Part shown: piece after piece, positions 1 through 8,565 of the stretch
Position numbering within the stretch: position 1 is the first letter of the stretch
Layout: every line of letters begins with the position of its first letter
Assembly: GCA_963819635.1 (NCBI GenBank)
Contig: CAWFWX010000003.1
Location: 620,001-684,000 of the forward strand
Length of the DNA stretch: 64,000 bases
DNA from: JACVRW01 sp963819635
GTDB lineage: Bacteria > Actinomycetota > Thermoleophilia > Solirubrobacterales > Thermoleophilaceae
Direction: 5' to 3'
Position numbers and translations under genes: made by a program
The notes under the pieces: generated by a model
Databases searched by the model: none
Seen by the model: only the letters and a program-made list of their open reading frames with translations
What the model was told of the DNA's origin: nothing

Positions 1-4
1 AAAG

Positions 5-505
5 GTGGCGAAGAGGGCCCTGGCGACTGCAGCCCTCATCGACGCCCACACGCGCGCGCTCCTGCATGCTCAGGAACGCGCGCAAGGTGCGGCCGCCGTC
101 GGTGACCGTGACTGGTGGCTACGCCAGCGAGCGGCTCTGCGGACCCACGCCTTGGCAGCCGCGAGCGCGATCCTGCGTCAGCGGCGGAACCTCGCGCGCC
201 TAGCTGCGGTGCTCGTGAGAGCGGACAAGGATTGGGCCAAGCGGATTCCGCGGCGTGCGCTGAACCGGGTGAGGGCGAGGTTGCGAGCGTCGGGGCTACC
301 GAGCTCCCTTGAAAGGCAAGCGCGCGACCTTGGCATATCTGCGGAGGTGGTAAGCCAAATCGACGCCACGGCCACACGGATGCGCATTCGAGCGCCCCGG
401 CGATGGATCCACCTCGTTTACTCACCTGCGATTCGCCGAAATCTCACGGCCATGTCGAGGATGTTGCGCCAGCACGCCGAGGCGCAGGGAGCTGCGGCCC
501 CGTAA
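5..505 (+). CDS. hypothetical Ala/Arg-rich helical protein (possibly 5'-truncated)
   Basis: An open frame of 166 codons begins with GTG at the extreme left edge, so the true start may lie outside the window. The product is rich in Ala, Arg and Leu, looks almost entirely alpha-helical, and shows no signal peptide, membrane segment or recognisable motif. Third-position GC is somewhat lower than in the neighbouring metabolic genes, which weakly suggests an accessory gene. I do not recognise the family and assign no function. The 84 bases after it hold nothing I can identify. Confidence 0.5.
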   Translation: MAKRALATAALIDAHTRALLHAQERAQGAAAVGDRDWWLRQRAALRTHALAAASAILRQRRNLARLAAVLVRADKDWAKRIPRRALNRVRARLRASGLPSSLERQARDLGISAEVVSQIDATATRMRIRAPRRWIHLVYSPAIRRNLTAMSRMLRQHAEAQGAAAP

Positions 506-589
506 CGAGGGGCGTCGTGGCCTGCGAGCCCACTTCGGTTCTACCCTGCAACAGCGAGACGGTGGGTCGATGCGCCGGAAGGCGCTCGG

Positions 590-982
590 CTAGTCCGGCC
601 CGGCTGCGGCCTCGCGAGCGTTCGCGGTGTTCCAGTAGAGCCTGATCCGCACGACCTTCCCGCCGTCGATGGTGAGGATGGACGCGGTGTCCGCGCTCAC
701 GTCCGCGCCGCTCTCCTTGCCCCTCCCCTCGATCCGGTTGAGCACGAGCACGTTACGGCCGAAGTCGACGAACTCGGTCGGCACCGAGCGGAAGTCGCCG
801 AACGCGGACAGCGTCGACCGCCACGTCTGCCACATCTCGTCGATGCCCCGGGCATGCGTCTGGTGAGGCCAGTCGACCATCTCGAAGTCGATCTCAGGAT
901 GGAACAGGTCGGTGTCCGTGAAATCGCCGCGCGACCACCCGTCGTAGACCCGGCGCACGAGCTCGACGTTCTCCTCGGACAT
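590..982 (-). CDS. SnoaL/NTF2-like domain protein
   Basis: A 130-aa protein starting MSEENVELVRRVYDG, the characteristic opening of a large actinobacterial SnoaL-like (nuclear transport factor 2 fold) family. These are small alpha+beta-barrel proteins; members act as cyclases or isomerases, but most have no known substrate. The first helix, an acidic DTDLFHPEIDFEMVDWP segment and the closing strand VVRIRLYWN fit the fold over its full length. It is transcribed away from leuB, whose GTG lies 29 nt beyond its start codon. Four further copies of the fold lie at 6775-8991. Specific function is unknown. Confidence 0.75.
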   Translation of the reverse strand: MSEENVELVRRVYDGWSRGDFTDTDLFHPEIDFEMVDWPHQTHARGIDEMWQTWRSTLSAFGDFRSVPTEFVDFGRNVLVLNRIEGRGKESGADVSADTASILTIDGGKVVRIRLYWNTANAREAAAGPD

Positions 983-1011
983 CGCACGGCGAGTATCTAG
1001 GATCCGCCGCC

Positions 1012-2031
1012 GTGGCGAAGCGCATCGTTCTGCTGCCGGGAGACGGCATCGGCCCCGAGATCATGGGCGCGGCCAGGGAGCTGCTCGCGCGCATCGGAGA
1101 GTTCGACCTCGACGAGCGGCTCCTGGGCGGCGCGTCGATCGACGCCCACGGCACGGCGCTCACCGAGGAGGTGCTCGAGGCGTGCCGCGGCGCCGACGCG
1201 GTGCTGCTCGCCGCCGTCGGCGGGCCGAAGTGGGACACGACCGATCCGCAGGCGCCGCGGCCCGAGCAGGGCCTGCTCGGGCTTCGGAAGGAGCTCGGCC
1301 TGTTCGCCAACCTGCGACCCGTCCGCCCGAGTCCCGCCCTACTCGACGCCAGCCCGCTGAAGCGCGAGCGCATCGAGGGCACGGACCTGCTCGTGGTGCG
1401 GGAGCTCACCGGCGGGATCTACTTCGGCGACCGCGGCCTCGACGGCGACACGGCGCATGACACCTGCGTCTACAGCGTGGGTGAGATCGAGCGCATCGCA
1501 CGTGTGGCGTTCCGACTTGCGCGCCGGAAGGTCACGAGCGTCGACAAGGCGAACATCCTGGAGACCTCGCGCCTGTGGCGGAAGACCGTCGAGCGGGTGG
1601 CCGAGGGACAGGAGACCCCGCTGGAGCACATGCTCGTGGACAACGCCGCCATGCAGCTCGTGTCGCGCCCGGCCGAGTTCGACGTCGTGCTCACCGAGAA
1701 CCTGTTCGGCGACATCCTCAGCGACGAGGCAGCGATGCTCACCGGCTCGCTCGGCATGCTTCCGAGCGCCTCGCTGGGCGAATCCGGCCCGGGGCTGTTC
1801 GAGCCGGTGCACGGCTCGGCGCCCGACATCGCCGGCACCGGCAGCGCCAATCCGCTCGCCATGTTCGGCTCGGTGGCCATGATGCTGCGCCACGGACTGG
1901 CTATGGAAGACGCCGCGGCTGCCGTAGAATCGGCCGTGGACCTCGCGCTCGGGAAGGGCCTCCGGACTCCGGACCTGGGCGGGGACGCATCGACAGAGGC
2001 CGCCACCCGGGCGGTCCTCACGAACCTCTAG
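1012..2031 (+). CDS. leuB: 3-isopropylmalate dehydrogenase
   Basis: NAD-dependent oxidative decarboxylase of leucine synthesis. It also converts 3-methylmalate when coupled to citramalate synthase. GTG start; 339 aa, slightly short for the family (350-360). The N terminus has the nucleotide-fold segment LLPGDGIGPEIM, and the signature LTENLFGDILSDEAAM lies near residues 227-242, containing the acidic metal ligands. The C-terminal EPVHGSAPDIAG binds NAD. It is followed after 12 nt by ilvE and then cimA in one operon, which points to isoleucine made from pyruvate by the citramalate route. The isopropylmalate isomerase subunits leuC/leuD are not in this window. Confidence 0.93.
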   Translation: MAKRIVLLPGDGIGPEIMGAARELLARIGEFDLDERLLGGASIDAHGTALTEEVLEACRGADAVLLAAVGGPKWDTTDPQAPRPEQGLLGLRKELGLFANLRPVRPSPALLDASPLKRERIEGTDLLVVRELTGGIYFGDRGLDGDTAHDTCVYSVGEIERIARVAFRLARRKVTSVDKANILETSRLWRKTVERVAEGQETPLEHMLVDNAAMQLVSRPAEFDVVLTENLFGDILSDEAAMLTGSLGMLPSASLGESGPGLFEPVHGSAPDIAGTGSANPLAMFGSVAMMLRHGLAMEDAAAAVESAVDLALGKGLRTPDLGGDASTEAATRAVLTNL

Positions 2032-2043
2032 GAGCATCCGTAC

Positions 2044-2970
2044 GTGAACACTGCCGACCTCATCTGGCTGAACGGAGAGTTCGTCGCCTGGGAGGACGCG
2101 AAGGTACACGTACTCACGCACTCGATGCACTACGGGACCTCGGTGTTCGAGGGCATCCGCGCGTACGAGACGGCGCAGGGCAGCGCGATCTTCCGCCATC
2201 AGGACCATCTCGACCGGCTCGAGAGGTCGGCGAAGCTCTACTACATGGACATGCCGTTCGCGAAGGAGCAGCTCCGCGAGGTCACGCACGAGCTGATCGC
2301 CCGGAACGGCTTCAAGAGCTGTTACATCCGCCCGCTCGTGTGGCGCGGCTACGGCCCGATGGGCCTCAACCCCCTCGACAACCCGGTCGAGGCGATGGTT
2401 GCCGTCTGGGAGTGGGGGGCCTACCTCGGTGAGGAGGGCAAGCGCAACGGCGTACGGGCGCGCGTGTCGTCGTACCGGCGCATCTCGTCCGAGTCGCTGA
2501 TCCCGCACGCGAAGGCAGGCGGCCAGTACCTCAACTCGGTGCTCGCGAAGATCGAGTCGGTCAAGGCCGGCTACGAGGAGGCGATTCTGCTCGACGACAA
2601 GGGCTACGTCTGCGAGGGCACGGGCGAGAACGTCTTCGTCATCAAGGACGGCGTGATCCACACGCCCGGCCAGGCCGACGCGATCCTCGACGGCATCAAC
2701 CGCAAGTCGTGCATCCAGATCGCCCGCGACCTCGGCTACGAGGTCATCGAGCGGACCATCGCCCGCGCCGAGCTGGCGCTTGCCGACGAGGTGTTCCTCA
2801 CCGGCACCGCGGCGGAGCTCGTGCCCATGCGCGAGATCGACGACATCGAGATCGGCCCGCCCGGACCGATCACGCGGGAGATCCAGGGCGTGTTCGAGGA
2901 CGCGCTGTGTGGCCGCGACGCCCGCTACGCGGACTGGCTCGACCTCGTGCCGGTGCCGTCGCAAGCGTGA
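2044..2970 (+). CDS. ilvE: branched-chain amino acid aminotransferase
   Basis: PLP fold-type IV transaminase catalysing the last step of Val, Leu and Ile synthesis (2-oxoacid plus glutamate). GTG start; 308 aa, the normal family length. The Schiff-base lysine is K157 in HAKAGGQYLNS, and the phosphate-binding segment EGTGENVFVIKDG follows in the usual place. The N-terminal HYGTSVFEGIRAY is typical of the bacterial enzyme. Its TGA stop overlaps the GTG of cimA (GTGA), so the two are probably translationally coupled. Confidence 0.95.
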   Translation: MNTADLIWLNGEFVAWEDAKVHVLTHSMHYGTSVFEGIRAYETAQGSAIFRHQDHLDRLERSAKLYYMDMPFAKEQLREVTHELIARNGFKSCYIRPLVWRGYGPMGLNPLDNPVEAMVAVWEWGAYLGEEGKRNGVRARVSSYRRISSESLIPHAKAGGQYLNSVLAKIESVKAGYEEAILLDDKGYVCEGTGENVFVIKDGVIHTPGQADAILDGINRKSCIQIARDLGYEVIERTIARAELALADEVFLTGTAAELVPMREIDDIEIGPPGPITREIQGVFEDALCGRDARYADWLDLVPVPSQA

Positions 2971-4538
2971 ACGTCGTCGTCTACGACACGACCCTGCGCG
3001 ATGGGATGCAGGGCGAGGGGATGTCGCTGTCCGTCGACGAGAAGGTTCGGGTCGCCCACGCCCTCGACAGCCTCGGGATTCACCTGATCGAAGCCGGCTT
3101 TCCAGCCTCCAATCCGAAGGAGGTCGCGCTGTTCGACCTGCTCTCGAAGGAGAGCTTCGAGACGGCCTCCATCGCCGCCTTTGGAATGACCCGGAGGCGA
3201 GACCGGGCGGCCGAGGATGACGAGGGCCTCAGGGTTCTCGCCGACAGCTTCGCCCCCGTCTGCACGCTCGTCGGCAAGACCTGGTCGCTTCACCTGGAGA
3301 AGGTGACGCACGTGGACCCCGACGAGAACCTGCGGATGATCGCCGACTCGGTGGGCTTCCTCGCCGGCCAGGGGAAGCGCGTGATCTACGACGCCGAGCA
3401 CTTCTTCGACGCCTTCCGCGATGACCCGGACTACGCGCTCCGCTGCCTGCGCGCCGCCGCCGAGGCCGGCGCGGAGAACGTGACGCTCTGCGACACGAAC
3501 GGCTCATCACTCCCCGCCGAGGTGAGCGCGGCCACGGCGCGCGTGGTGGCCGAGCTCGGCGACTCGGTGCAGGTGGGCATCCACACCCACGACGACGCCG
3601 GCTGCGGCGTTGCCAACTCGCTCGTGGCGCTCGAGGCCGGGGCACGGCTCGTGCAGGGCACGATGAACGGCTACGGAGAGCGCTGCGGGAACTGCAACCT
3701 CATCTCCGTCATCCCGGCGCTCGAGCTGAAGCTCGGCATGGAGTCGATCGGCCGCGAGCGCCTCCAGCGGCTGACGGAGACCGCCCACCTTGTGGACGAG
3801 CTCTGCAACGTCACGCCGAACCCGAACCAGCCCTACGTGGGCGCGAACGCGTTCGCCCACAAGGGGGGCATGCACGTGGCGGGAGTGAATCGCGACGCGC
3901 GCACGTTCGAGCACGTCGATCCGTCCGAGGTGGGCGCCGACCGGCGCGTCCTCGTGTCGGAGCTGTCGGGCAAGGGAACGGTGCAGGCGCGCGCCGACGT
4001 CGACGACGAGACGGCCGCCCGGGTGATCGACCGCGTCAAGGAGCTCGAGAGCCGCGGCTACCAGTTCGAGGCCGCCGACGGCTCGTTCGATCTGCTGATC
4101 CGCAAGGAGACGGGCGAGTACGAGCCGCTCTTCCGGCTCGAGTCATGGCGCGCGATCGTGGAGAAGCGCGAGGACGGCCGTGTGGAGACCGAGGCCACGA
4201 TCAAGATCTGGGTGGACGGCGAGCGCTACGTGCGCACAGCGGAGGGGAACGGCCCCGTGAACGCGCTCGACAAGGCGCTGCGCGGCGCGATCGGCGAGCG
4301 CTACCCGCACCTGCGCGACATGGAGCTCGTGAACTTCAAGGTGCGGATCCTCGACGAGCGCAAGGGCACGGGCGCGGTCACGCGCGTGCTGCTCGACACC
4401 ACCGACGGCCAGGACACCTGGGGCGCGATCGGGGTGTCGGAGAACGTCATCGAGGCGAGCTGGGACGCCCTCGTGGACTCCCTCGAGGCCGGGATGCTGC
4501 CCTCGCGCGTCCGCGGTTCCGCAGTTTCTTCGGCGTGA
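2967..4538 (+). CDS. cimA: (R)-citramalate synthase
   Basis: Condenses pyruvate with acetyl-CoA to (R)-citramalate, the entry step of threonine-independent isoleucine synthesis. The start is the GTG overlapping the ilvE stop; the frame remains open upstream but that stretch reads only as an ilvE shadow. 523 aa. The HMGL-like TIM barrel opens with YDTTLRDGMQGEG (residues 6-18), has metal-binding HTHDD near residue 206 and NGYGERCGNCNL afterwards. A C-terminal LeuA-type allosteric dimerisation domain occupies about residues 390-510. CimA is preferred over 2-isopropylmalate synthase because DGMQGEGMSLSV and the overall length match the CimA subfamily. Placement with leuB and ilvE supports this. 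Substrate choice is inferred from family, not proven. Confidence 0.88.
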   Translation: MNVVVYDTTLRDGMQGEGMSLSVDEKVRVAHALDSLGIHLIEAGFPASNPKEVALFDLLSKESFETASIAAFGMTRRRDRAAEDDEGLRVLADSFAPVCTLVGKTWSLHLEKVTHVDPDENLRMIADSVGFLAGQGKRVIYDAEHFFDAFRDDPDYALRCLRAAAEAGAENVTLCDTNGSSLPAEVSAATARVVAELGDSVQVGIHTHDDAGCGVANSLVALEAGARLVQGTMNGYGERCGNCNLISVIPALELKLGMESIGRERLQRLTETAHLVDELCNVTPNPNQPYVGANAFAHKGGMHVAGVNRDARTFEHVDPSEVGADRRVLVSELSGKGTVQARADVDDETAARVIDRVKELESRGYQFEAADGSFDLLIRKETGEYEPLFRLESWRAIVEKREDGRVETEATIKIWVDGERYVRTAEGNGPVNALDKALRGAIGERYPHLRDMELVNFKVRILDERKGTGAVTRVLLDTTDGQDTWGAIGVSENVIEASWDALVDSLEAGMLPSRVRGSAVSSA

Positions 4539-5644
4539 TACCGCTGGCGCGCCCCTCGGTGGGGCCGCGGGAGGAGGAGCTCGTCCTCGACACGCTCCGC
4601 TCCGGCCGCCTGGCGCTCGGCCCGCGGCTCACGTCCTTCGAGTCCTCATTTGCCGCCGCGCATGGCTCGTCGCACGTGTCGGCCGTCTCCTCCGGCACGG
4701 CCGGCCTTCATCTCGCCATCCGGGCGGCGGGAGTCGAGCGCGGCGACGACGTTGTGACCACCCCGTTCAGCTTCGTGGCGTCGGCGAACTGCCTGCTCTA
4801 CGAGGGGGCGCGCCCGGTCTTCTGCGACATCGATCCGCGCACGCTCAACATCACGGCGGAGGCGGCGGGGGAGGCGCTCACGGAACGGACCAGCGGGATC
4901 CTGCCCGTGCACATCTTCGGCTACCCGGCGGACATGTCCCGCATCGAGCTGCTGTCACGCGACTGCGGGCTGTGGATCGTCGAGGACGCCTGCGAGGCGC
5001 TCGGCGCGGAGCACGCCGACGGGACGGCGGTCGGGGCGCGCGGCAACCTGAGCGTGTTCGCGTTCTACGCCAACAAGCAGATCACGACCGGGGAGGGGGG
5101 AGCGGTCGTCGCTCCCTCGGCCGAGCTCAAGGAGCGCATCGACTCGGAGCGGAACCAGGGCCGTGCTCCGGACATGGGCTGGCTCGACCACGACAGGCTC
5201 GGCTTCAACTACCGCCTCGACGAGCTCTCCTGCGCGCTCGGAATCGCGCAGCTCGAGCGGCTCGACGACATGCTCGCGGCCCGCGCCCGGGTGGCCGAGC
5301 TCTACTCCGAGGCGCTTGCGGACGTCGAGGGACTCGACCTGCCCTGTCCGGACCAGGGCGGGGACAGGCGCGGCTGGTTCGTGTACGTGGTGCAGCTGCC
5401 GCGCGGCGTCCACCGTGACTCGGCGGTGATGGCGATGCGGGAGCGCGGCGTGGACACGAAGCCCTACCTCCCGGCCATCCACCTGATGAGCTTCTACCGC
5501 GAGCGGTTCGGCTACCGGGAGGGCGACTTCCCCGTCTGCGAGGACGTGGCCGCGCGCTCGCTGGCGCTCCCGTTCTTCCCCGACCTGACGGACGGCGAGG
5601 TGGAGCAGGTGGTGGAGGCGCTGCTGGACGTCATCGACATCTAG
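4535..5644 (+). CDS. DegT/DnrJ/EryC1/StrS-family aminotransferase
   Basis: PLP-dependent sugar-type aminotransferase, a family that usually aminates nucleotide-linked keto-sugars for surface glycans or secondary metabolites. The GTG start overlaps the cimA stop (GTGA); 369 aa. Visible motifs are SSGTAGLHLA (PLP phosphate), VEDACEALGA (the Asp that contacts the pyridine nitrogen), and FYANKQITTGEGG with Schiff-base K181. The C terminus VAARSLALPFFPDL is typical. No sugar-nucleotide genes are nearby, so the substrate is unknown. Its position as last gene of a branched-chain amino acid operon is unusual. Confidence 0.88.
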   Translation: MIPLARPSVGPREEELVLDTLRSGRLALGPRLTSFESSFAAAHGSSHVSAVSSGTAGLHLAIRAAGVERGDDVVTTPFSFVASANCLLYEGARPVFCDIDPRTLNITAEAAGEALTERTSGILPVHIFGYPADMSRIELLSRDCGLWIVEDACEALGAEHADGTAVGARGNLSVFAFYANKQITTGEGGAVVAPSAELKERIDSERNQGRAPDMGWLDHDRLGFNYRLDELSCALGIAQLERLDDMLAARARVAELYSEALADVEGLDLPCPDQGGDRRGWFVYVVQLPRGVHRDSAVMAMRERGVDTKPYLPAIHLMSFYRERFGYREGDFPVCEDVAARSLALPFFPDLTDGEVEQVVEALLDVIDI

Positions 5645-5679
5645 TCGCCGTGACCGAGAGCCTGGTGTAGCTTGGCTCA

Positions 5680-6768
5680 ATGCGTCGAGCCGGAGCTGGC
5701 CCTCTGGCGCTTTGCGCCCTGCTTCTCATGACGACTGCGGCTTCCGCCCAGACCGTCGAGCGCGGGGCGACGCTCGATCCGGCGCGGGCGCCGAACTTCA
5801 ACAGCGACTGCGCCACCAAGCCGTTCCCGGACATCAACGACCCCAACCTCAGCTACTTCCCGGTGAACAGCGGGCAACCCAGCTGCACCTGGTGGCAAAC
5901 GGGCGTCTTCGGCTCCACGAACGATCCCCGCACCGGCTACGTGCCGGGTGACGGCACGATCACGAACGTCACGGTTCGAAGCGGGCCGAACCCGGCGCCG
6001 ATCCGCTTTGTGATCGTGCGCCAGCTCACCTCGACCGGCGGGGGCGGAGAGGAGTGCTGCTTCTTCGTGCGCGAGACCGCGCCGGTCCAGCCCACGCCCA
6101 ACACCACGTCGACCTTCACGGTGAACCTGCCGGTCGAGAGCAATCGCAACGAGAGGGTGTTCACGGACGACATCATCGGCGTCAGCGCCGTGACCGGCAC
6201 CGGCTCGCTGCCGATCTTCGCGGTACCCGGGCAGACGAACGCCAACGCCTTCACCCAGCCCGGCACGGTGGACGCCTCGGCCACGTACCCGGCGATGGGC
6301 GCGCTCGCCAACGACTCCGGTGGCGGGCGGCGACCGGAGGGGTTCGCCGGATTCGAGCTTCAGCTCCGCTACACGTTCGTCTCCGGGCCCGGCACGATCA
6401 GCCCCGGCGGGCCGATCGGCTTCGGGCCCACCGACATCACCACCATCGGCGGCAGCGTCCTGCGCCCGATCGGCGGCGCGCTCGACGTGACGCTCAACTG
6501 CCTTCAGACCGCATGCGCCGGGAGCGTCAGGATCCTCACCCGCTCGCCGGTGCTGCCCGCGGCGAAGCGCGCCAGGAAGATCCGCTCGCTCGGGTCGAAG
6601 AAGTTCTCGCTGAAGAAGGGCAACGGCCGCAAGGTCCGGGTCAAGCTGAACGCGCTCGGGCGCAAGCTCGCCAAGCGCAGGACCACCAAGATCAGGGTGG
6701 TCGTGGACCTGGGAACCGTCGGCGAGACCAGCAAGACGATGACGTTGAAGCGCCGCGGCCCGGGCTAG
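5680..6768 (+). CDS. secreted protein of unknown function
   Basis: 362 aa with a clear Sec signal peptide: Arg-rich start, Leu/Ala core, cleavage near ASA-Q at about residue 24. The mature part is rich in Gly, Pro, Thr and Asn and looks like beta sandwich. It includes a Cys pair EECCFF and two further Cys in LNCLQTACAG. The last 70 residues form a Lys/Arg-rich domain (KKFSLKKGNGRKVRVKLN) like those ending many Solirubrobacterales exported proteins. No catalytic motif is visible. It starts 35 nt after the DegT gene but looks functionally unrelated. Confidence 0.75.
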   Translation: MRRAGAGPLALCALLLMTTAASAQTVERGATLDPARAPNFNSDCATKPFPDINDPNLSYFPVNSGQPSCTWWQTGVFGSTNDPRTGYVPGDGTITNVTVRSGPNPAPIRFVIVRQLTSTGGGGEECCFFVRETAPVQPTPNTTSTFTVNLPVESNRNERVFTDDIIGVSAVTGTGSLPIFAVPGQTNANAFTQPGTVDASATYPAMGALANDSGGGRRPEGFAGFELQLRYTFVSGPGTISPGGPIGFGPTDITTIGGSVLRPIGGALDVTLNCLQTACAGSVRILTRSPVLPAAKRARKIRSLGSKKFSLKKGNGRKVRVKLNALGRKLAKRRTTKIRVVVDLGTVGETSKTMTLKRRGPG

Positions 6769-6774
6769 CGGGCG

Positions 6775-7173
6775 CTACTCCGACAGCCCGGCGACTTCGA
6801 GGGATCGGTTCCGGTCGGTGTGTACCGAGAGGCGAACGATCCTCCCATCGCGAAGGGTCCAGACGTGGAAGAAGCGGTTCCACACCTCGGCGTCGGTCCC
6901 TCTCATCCGGCCGCCATCGCGGACTACGTCGACAACCCGCCCCTCGTCGGCGTAGATCACCTCTTCGATCTCGACCTGGTAAGCCTCGAACGTCTCCCAG
7001 TACTCGCGCATGGCTTCCTGTGCCGCGTCAAATCCCAGGACTTCGCCGATATCCGGCCAGAGCTCCGTGTTGTCGAACTCGTAGTCGGGGTCGAACAGCT
7101 CCCGGGGCACCTCCAAGCGGGCGGTCACCCCTTCGTAGACCCGGCGAACCGTTTCGACGTTCTTCTCCGACAT
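6775..7173 (-). CDS. SnoaL/NTF2-like domain protein
   Basis: The frame is open to 7212, but I place the start at the ATG giving MSEKNVETVRRVYEG because the sister proteins begin at the same point; this leaves 132 aa. A second half DGRIVRLSVHTDRNRSLEVAGL closes the fold as in the paralogues. It is convergent with the secreted protein (6 nt between stops) and divergent from the RibD-C/SnoaL fusion gene, with only 37 nt between start codons. Function unknown. Confidence 0.78.
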   Translation of the reverse strand: MSEKNVETVRRVYEGVTARLEVPRELFDPDYEFDNTELWPDIGEVLGFDAAQEAMREYWETFEAYQVEIEEVIYADEGRVVDVVRDGGRMRGTDAEVWNRFFHVWTLRDGRIVRLSVHTDRNRSLEVAGLSE

Positions 7174-7210
7174 CGCCCGTGCAGTATCTCGCGGGCGGTA
7201 GCTTGAGGCC

Positions 7211-8161
7211 ATGCTGATCTACTCGATGAGCGTCTCGGTGGACGGCTTCATCGCCGACCGCGAGGGCGGGTTCGAATGGGGGGCCCCCAGCGACGACCTG
7301 TTTCGCTTTCACCTCGCGCTGGTACGCGAGCTCGGCGGATATCTACTCGGCCGCAGGCTCTACGAGGCGATGCAGGTGTGGGAGACCGATCCGTCCCTGC
7401 GCGACAGCGAGGCCAGGTCCGCGTTCGCCGACGTCTGGTGCGCGATCCCGAAGATCGTCTTCAGTCGTACGCTCGACAGCGTCCAGGGCAACACGCGGCT
7501 CGCCGAGGCGTCGGTGGCCGAGGAGGTCGGTGCGGCGCTCGACGCGACCGACAAGGACGTCTCGATCGGCGGCGCCGGCCTGGCCGCGCAGGCGATCGAG
7601 CTCGGCCTCGTCGACGAGTTGCGCATCTTCCGCTATCCGGTCGTCGTCGGTGGCGGCACGCCGTTCCTGCCGCCGGTCACCGAAGACATCCCGCTGGAGC
7701 TGATCGAGACCAGGACGTTCGGCTCGCGCGTGATCTACGAGCGCTACCGGCGCGCCCGCGAGAACGTGGAGACCGTCCAGCGCGCCGTCGAGGCGTGGAA
7801 TGCCGATGATCTGGACGGCTTCTTGGCCGAGCTCGATGCCGACGTCGAGTGGAACCCTGCGATCCAGCCGGGCCTCGAGGGACGGGCGACCACCTACCGA
7901 GGCCACGACGGCGCGCGACAGATTTGGAGGCAGGACCGCGGGGAGGCCTGGGAGAGCCTCAGGAATCGGCCCGAGGAGTTCCGCGACCTCGGCGAGTCGG
8001 TCCTCGTGCTCGGTCACCTGGACTTGACCGCCCGGGCGACCGGCATCGAGTTCAGTCAGGAAGTCGGCGAGGTCTTTGACCTTCGAGCGGGGAAGATCGT
8101 TCGCATCCGCGACTTTCTGACTCACGTGGAAGCCATCGAAGCCGCCGGGCTGCGGGAGTAG
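7211..8161 (+). CDS. RibD C-terminal (DHFR-like) domain fused to a SnoaL-like domain
   Basis: 316 aa in two parts. Residues 1-180 match the RibD_C/dihydrofolate-reductase-like family (LIYSMSVSVDGFIAD, then GGYLLGRRLYEAM, SIGGAGLAAQAIELGLVDEL and the late VVVGGGTPFLP). Proteins of this type reduce pterin- or flavin-related substrates with NADPH, but the small stand-alone ones are uncharacterised. From about residue 183 the chain runs directly into a SnoaL domain (ENVETVQRAVEAWNADDLDGF to LTHVEAIEAAGL) that lacks its own start. The frame is uninterrupted across the junction. The fusion may have arisen by loss of a stop between two adjacent genes, because separate SnoaL genes follow directly. 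Confidence 0.82.
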   Translation: MLIYSMSVSVDGFIADREGGFEWGAPSDDLFRFHLALVRELGGYLLGRRLYEAMQVWETDPSLRDSEARSAFADVWCAIPKIVFSRTLDSVQGNTRLAEASVAEEVGAALDATDKDVSIGGAGLAAQAIELGLVDELRIFRYPVVVGGGTPFLPPVTEDIPLELIETRTFGSRVIYERYRRARENVETVQRAVEAWNADDLDGFLAELDADVEWNPAIQPGLEGRATTYRGHDGARQIWRQDRGEAWESLRNRPEEFRDLGESVLVLGHLDLTARATGIEFSQEVGEVFDLRAGKIVRIRDFLTHVEAIEAAGLRE

Positions 8162-8169
8162 CCCGGGCG

Positions 8170-8565
8170 ATGTCGCAGGAGAACGTGGAGCTGACCCGCC
8201 GCGCCTTTCAGGCGTTCAACGACCGCGACCTCGACGCCGTACTGGCTGGTCTGCACCACGATGTGGAGGCCTTCCCGCGCCTCGCCGCCGTTGAGGGCGG
8301 CTATCGCGGCCACGACGGGGTACGGCGCTGGTGGGCGGAGTTGCTCGGGGCCTTCCCCGACTTCCATGTGGAGCTTCTTGAACTCCGCGACCTCGGAGAG
8401 TTCATAGTCCTCTCCCTTCGCCTGCGCGGCAGTGGTGCGGAGAGCGACACGCCCGTCGACGCCGTGGCCTGGCATGTGAATGAGTTCCGGGACGGAAAGG
8501 TCATCCGGTGGCGCGTGTACACCAGCGAGAGCGAGGCCCTCGAAGCCGTGGGGGCGTCGGAGTAG
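8170..8565 (+). CDS. SnoaL/NTF2-like domain protein
   Basis: 131 aa beginning MSQENVELTRRAFQAFN and ending VIRWRVYTSESEALEAVGASE, both typical of the SnoaL-like polyketide-cyclase/NTF2 fold. It begins 8 nt after the stop of the fusion gene, and the next family member follows with no spacing, so the three are probably co-transcribed. No substrate can be inferred. The segment YRGHDGVRRWWAELLGAFPDFHV is shared in form with the other copies, which indicates local duplication followed by divergence. Confidence 0.82.
   Translation: MSQENVELTRRAFQAFNDRDLDAVLAGLHHDVEAFPRLAAVEGGYRGHDGVRRWWAELLGAFPDFHVELLELRDLGEFIVLSLRLRGSGAESDTPVDAVAWHVNEFRDGKVIRWRVYTSESEALEAVGASE

Noticed and set aside
1339..2964. 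541-codon open frame on the minus strand across leuB and ilvE
   Set aside because: It is the antisense of two certain genes, with composition typical of GC-rich shadows (His, Arg, Val and Asp-rich, no domain).
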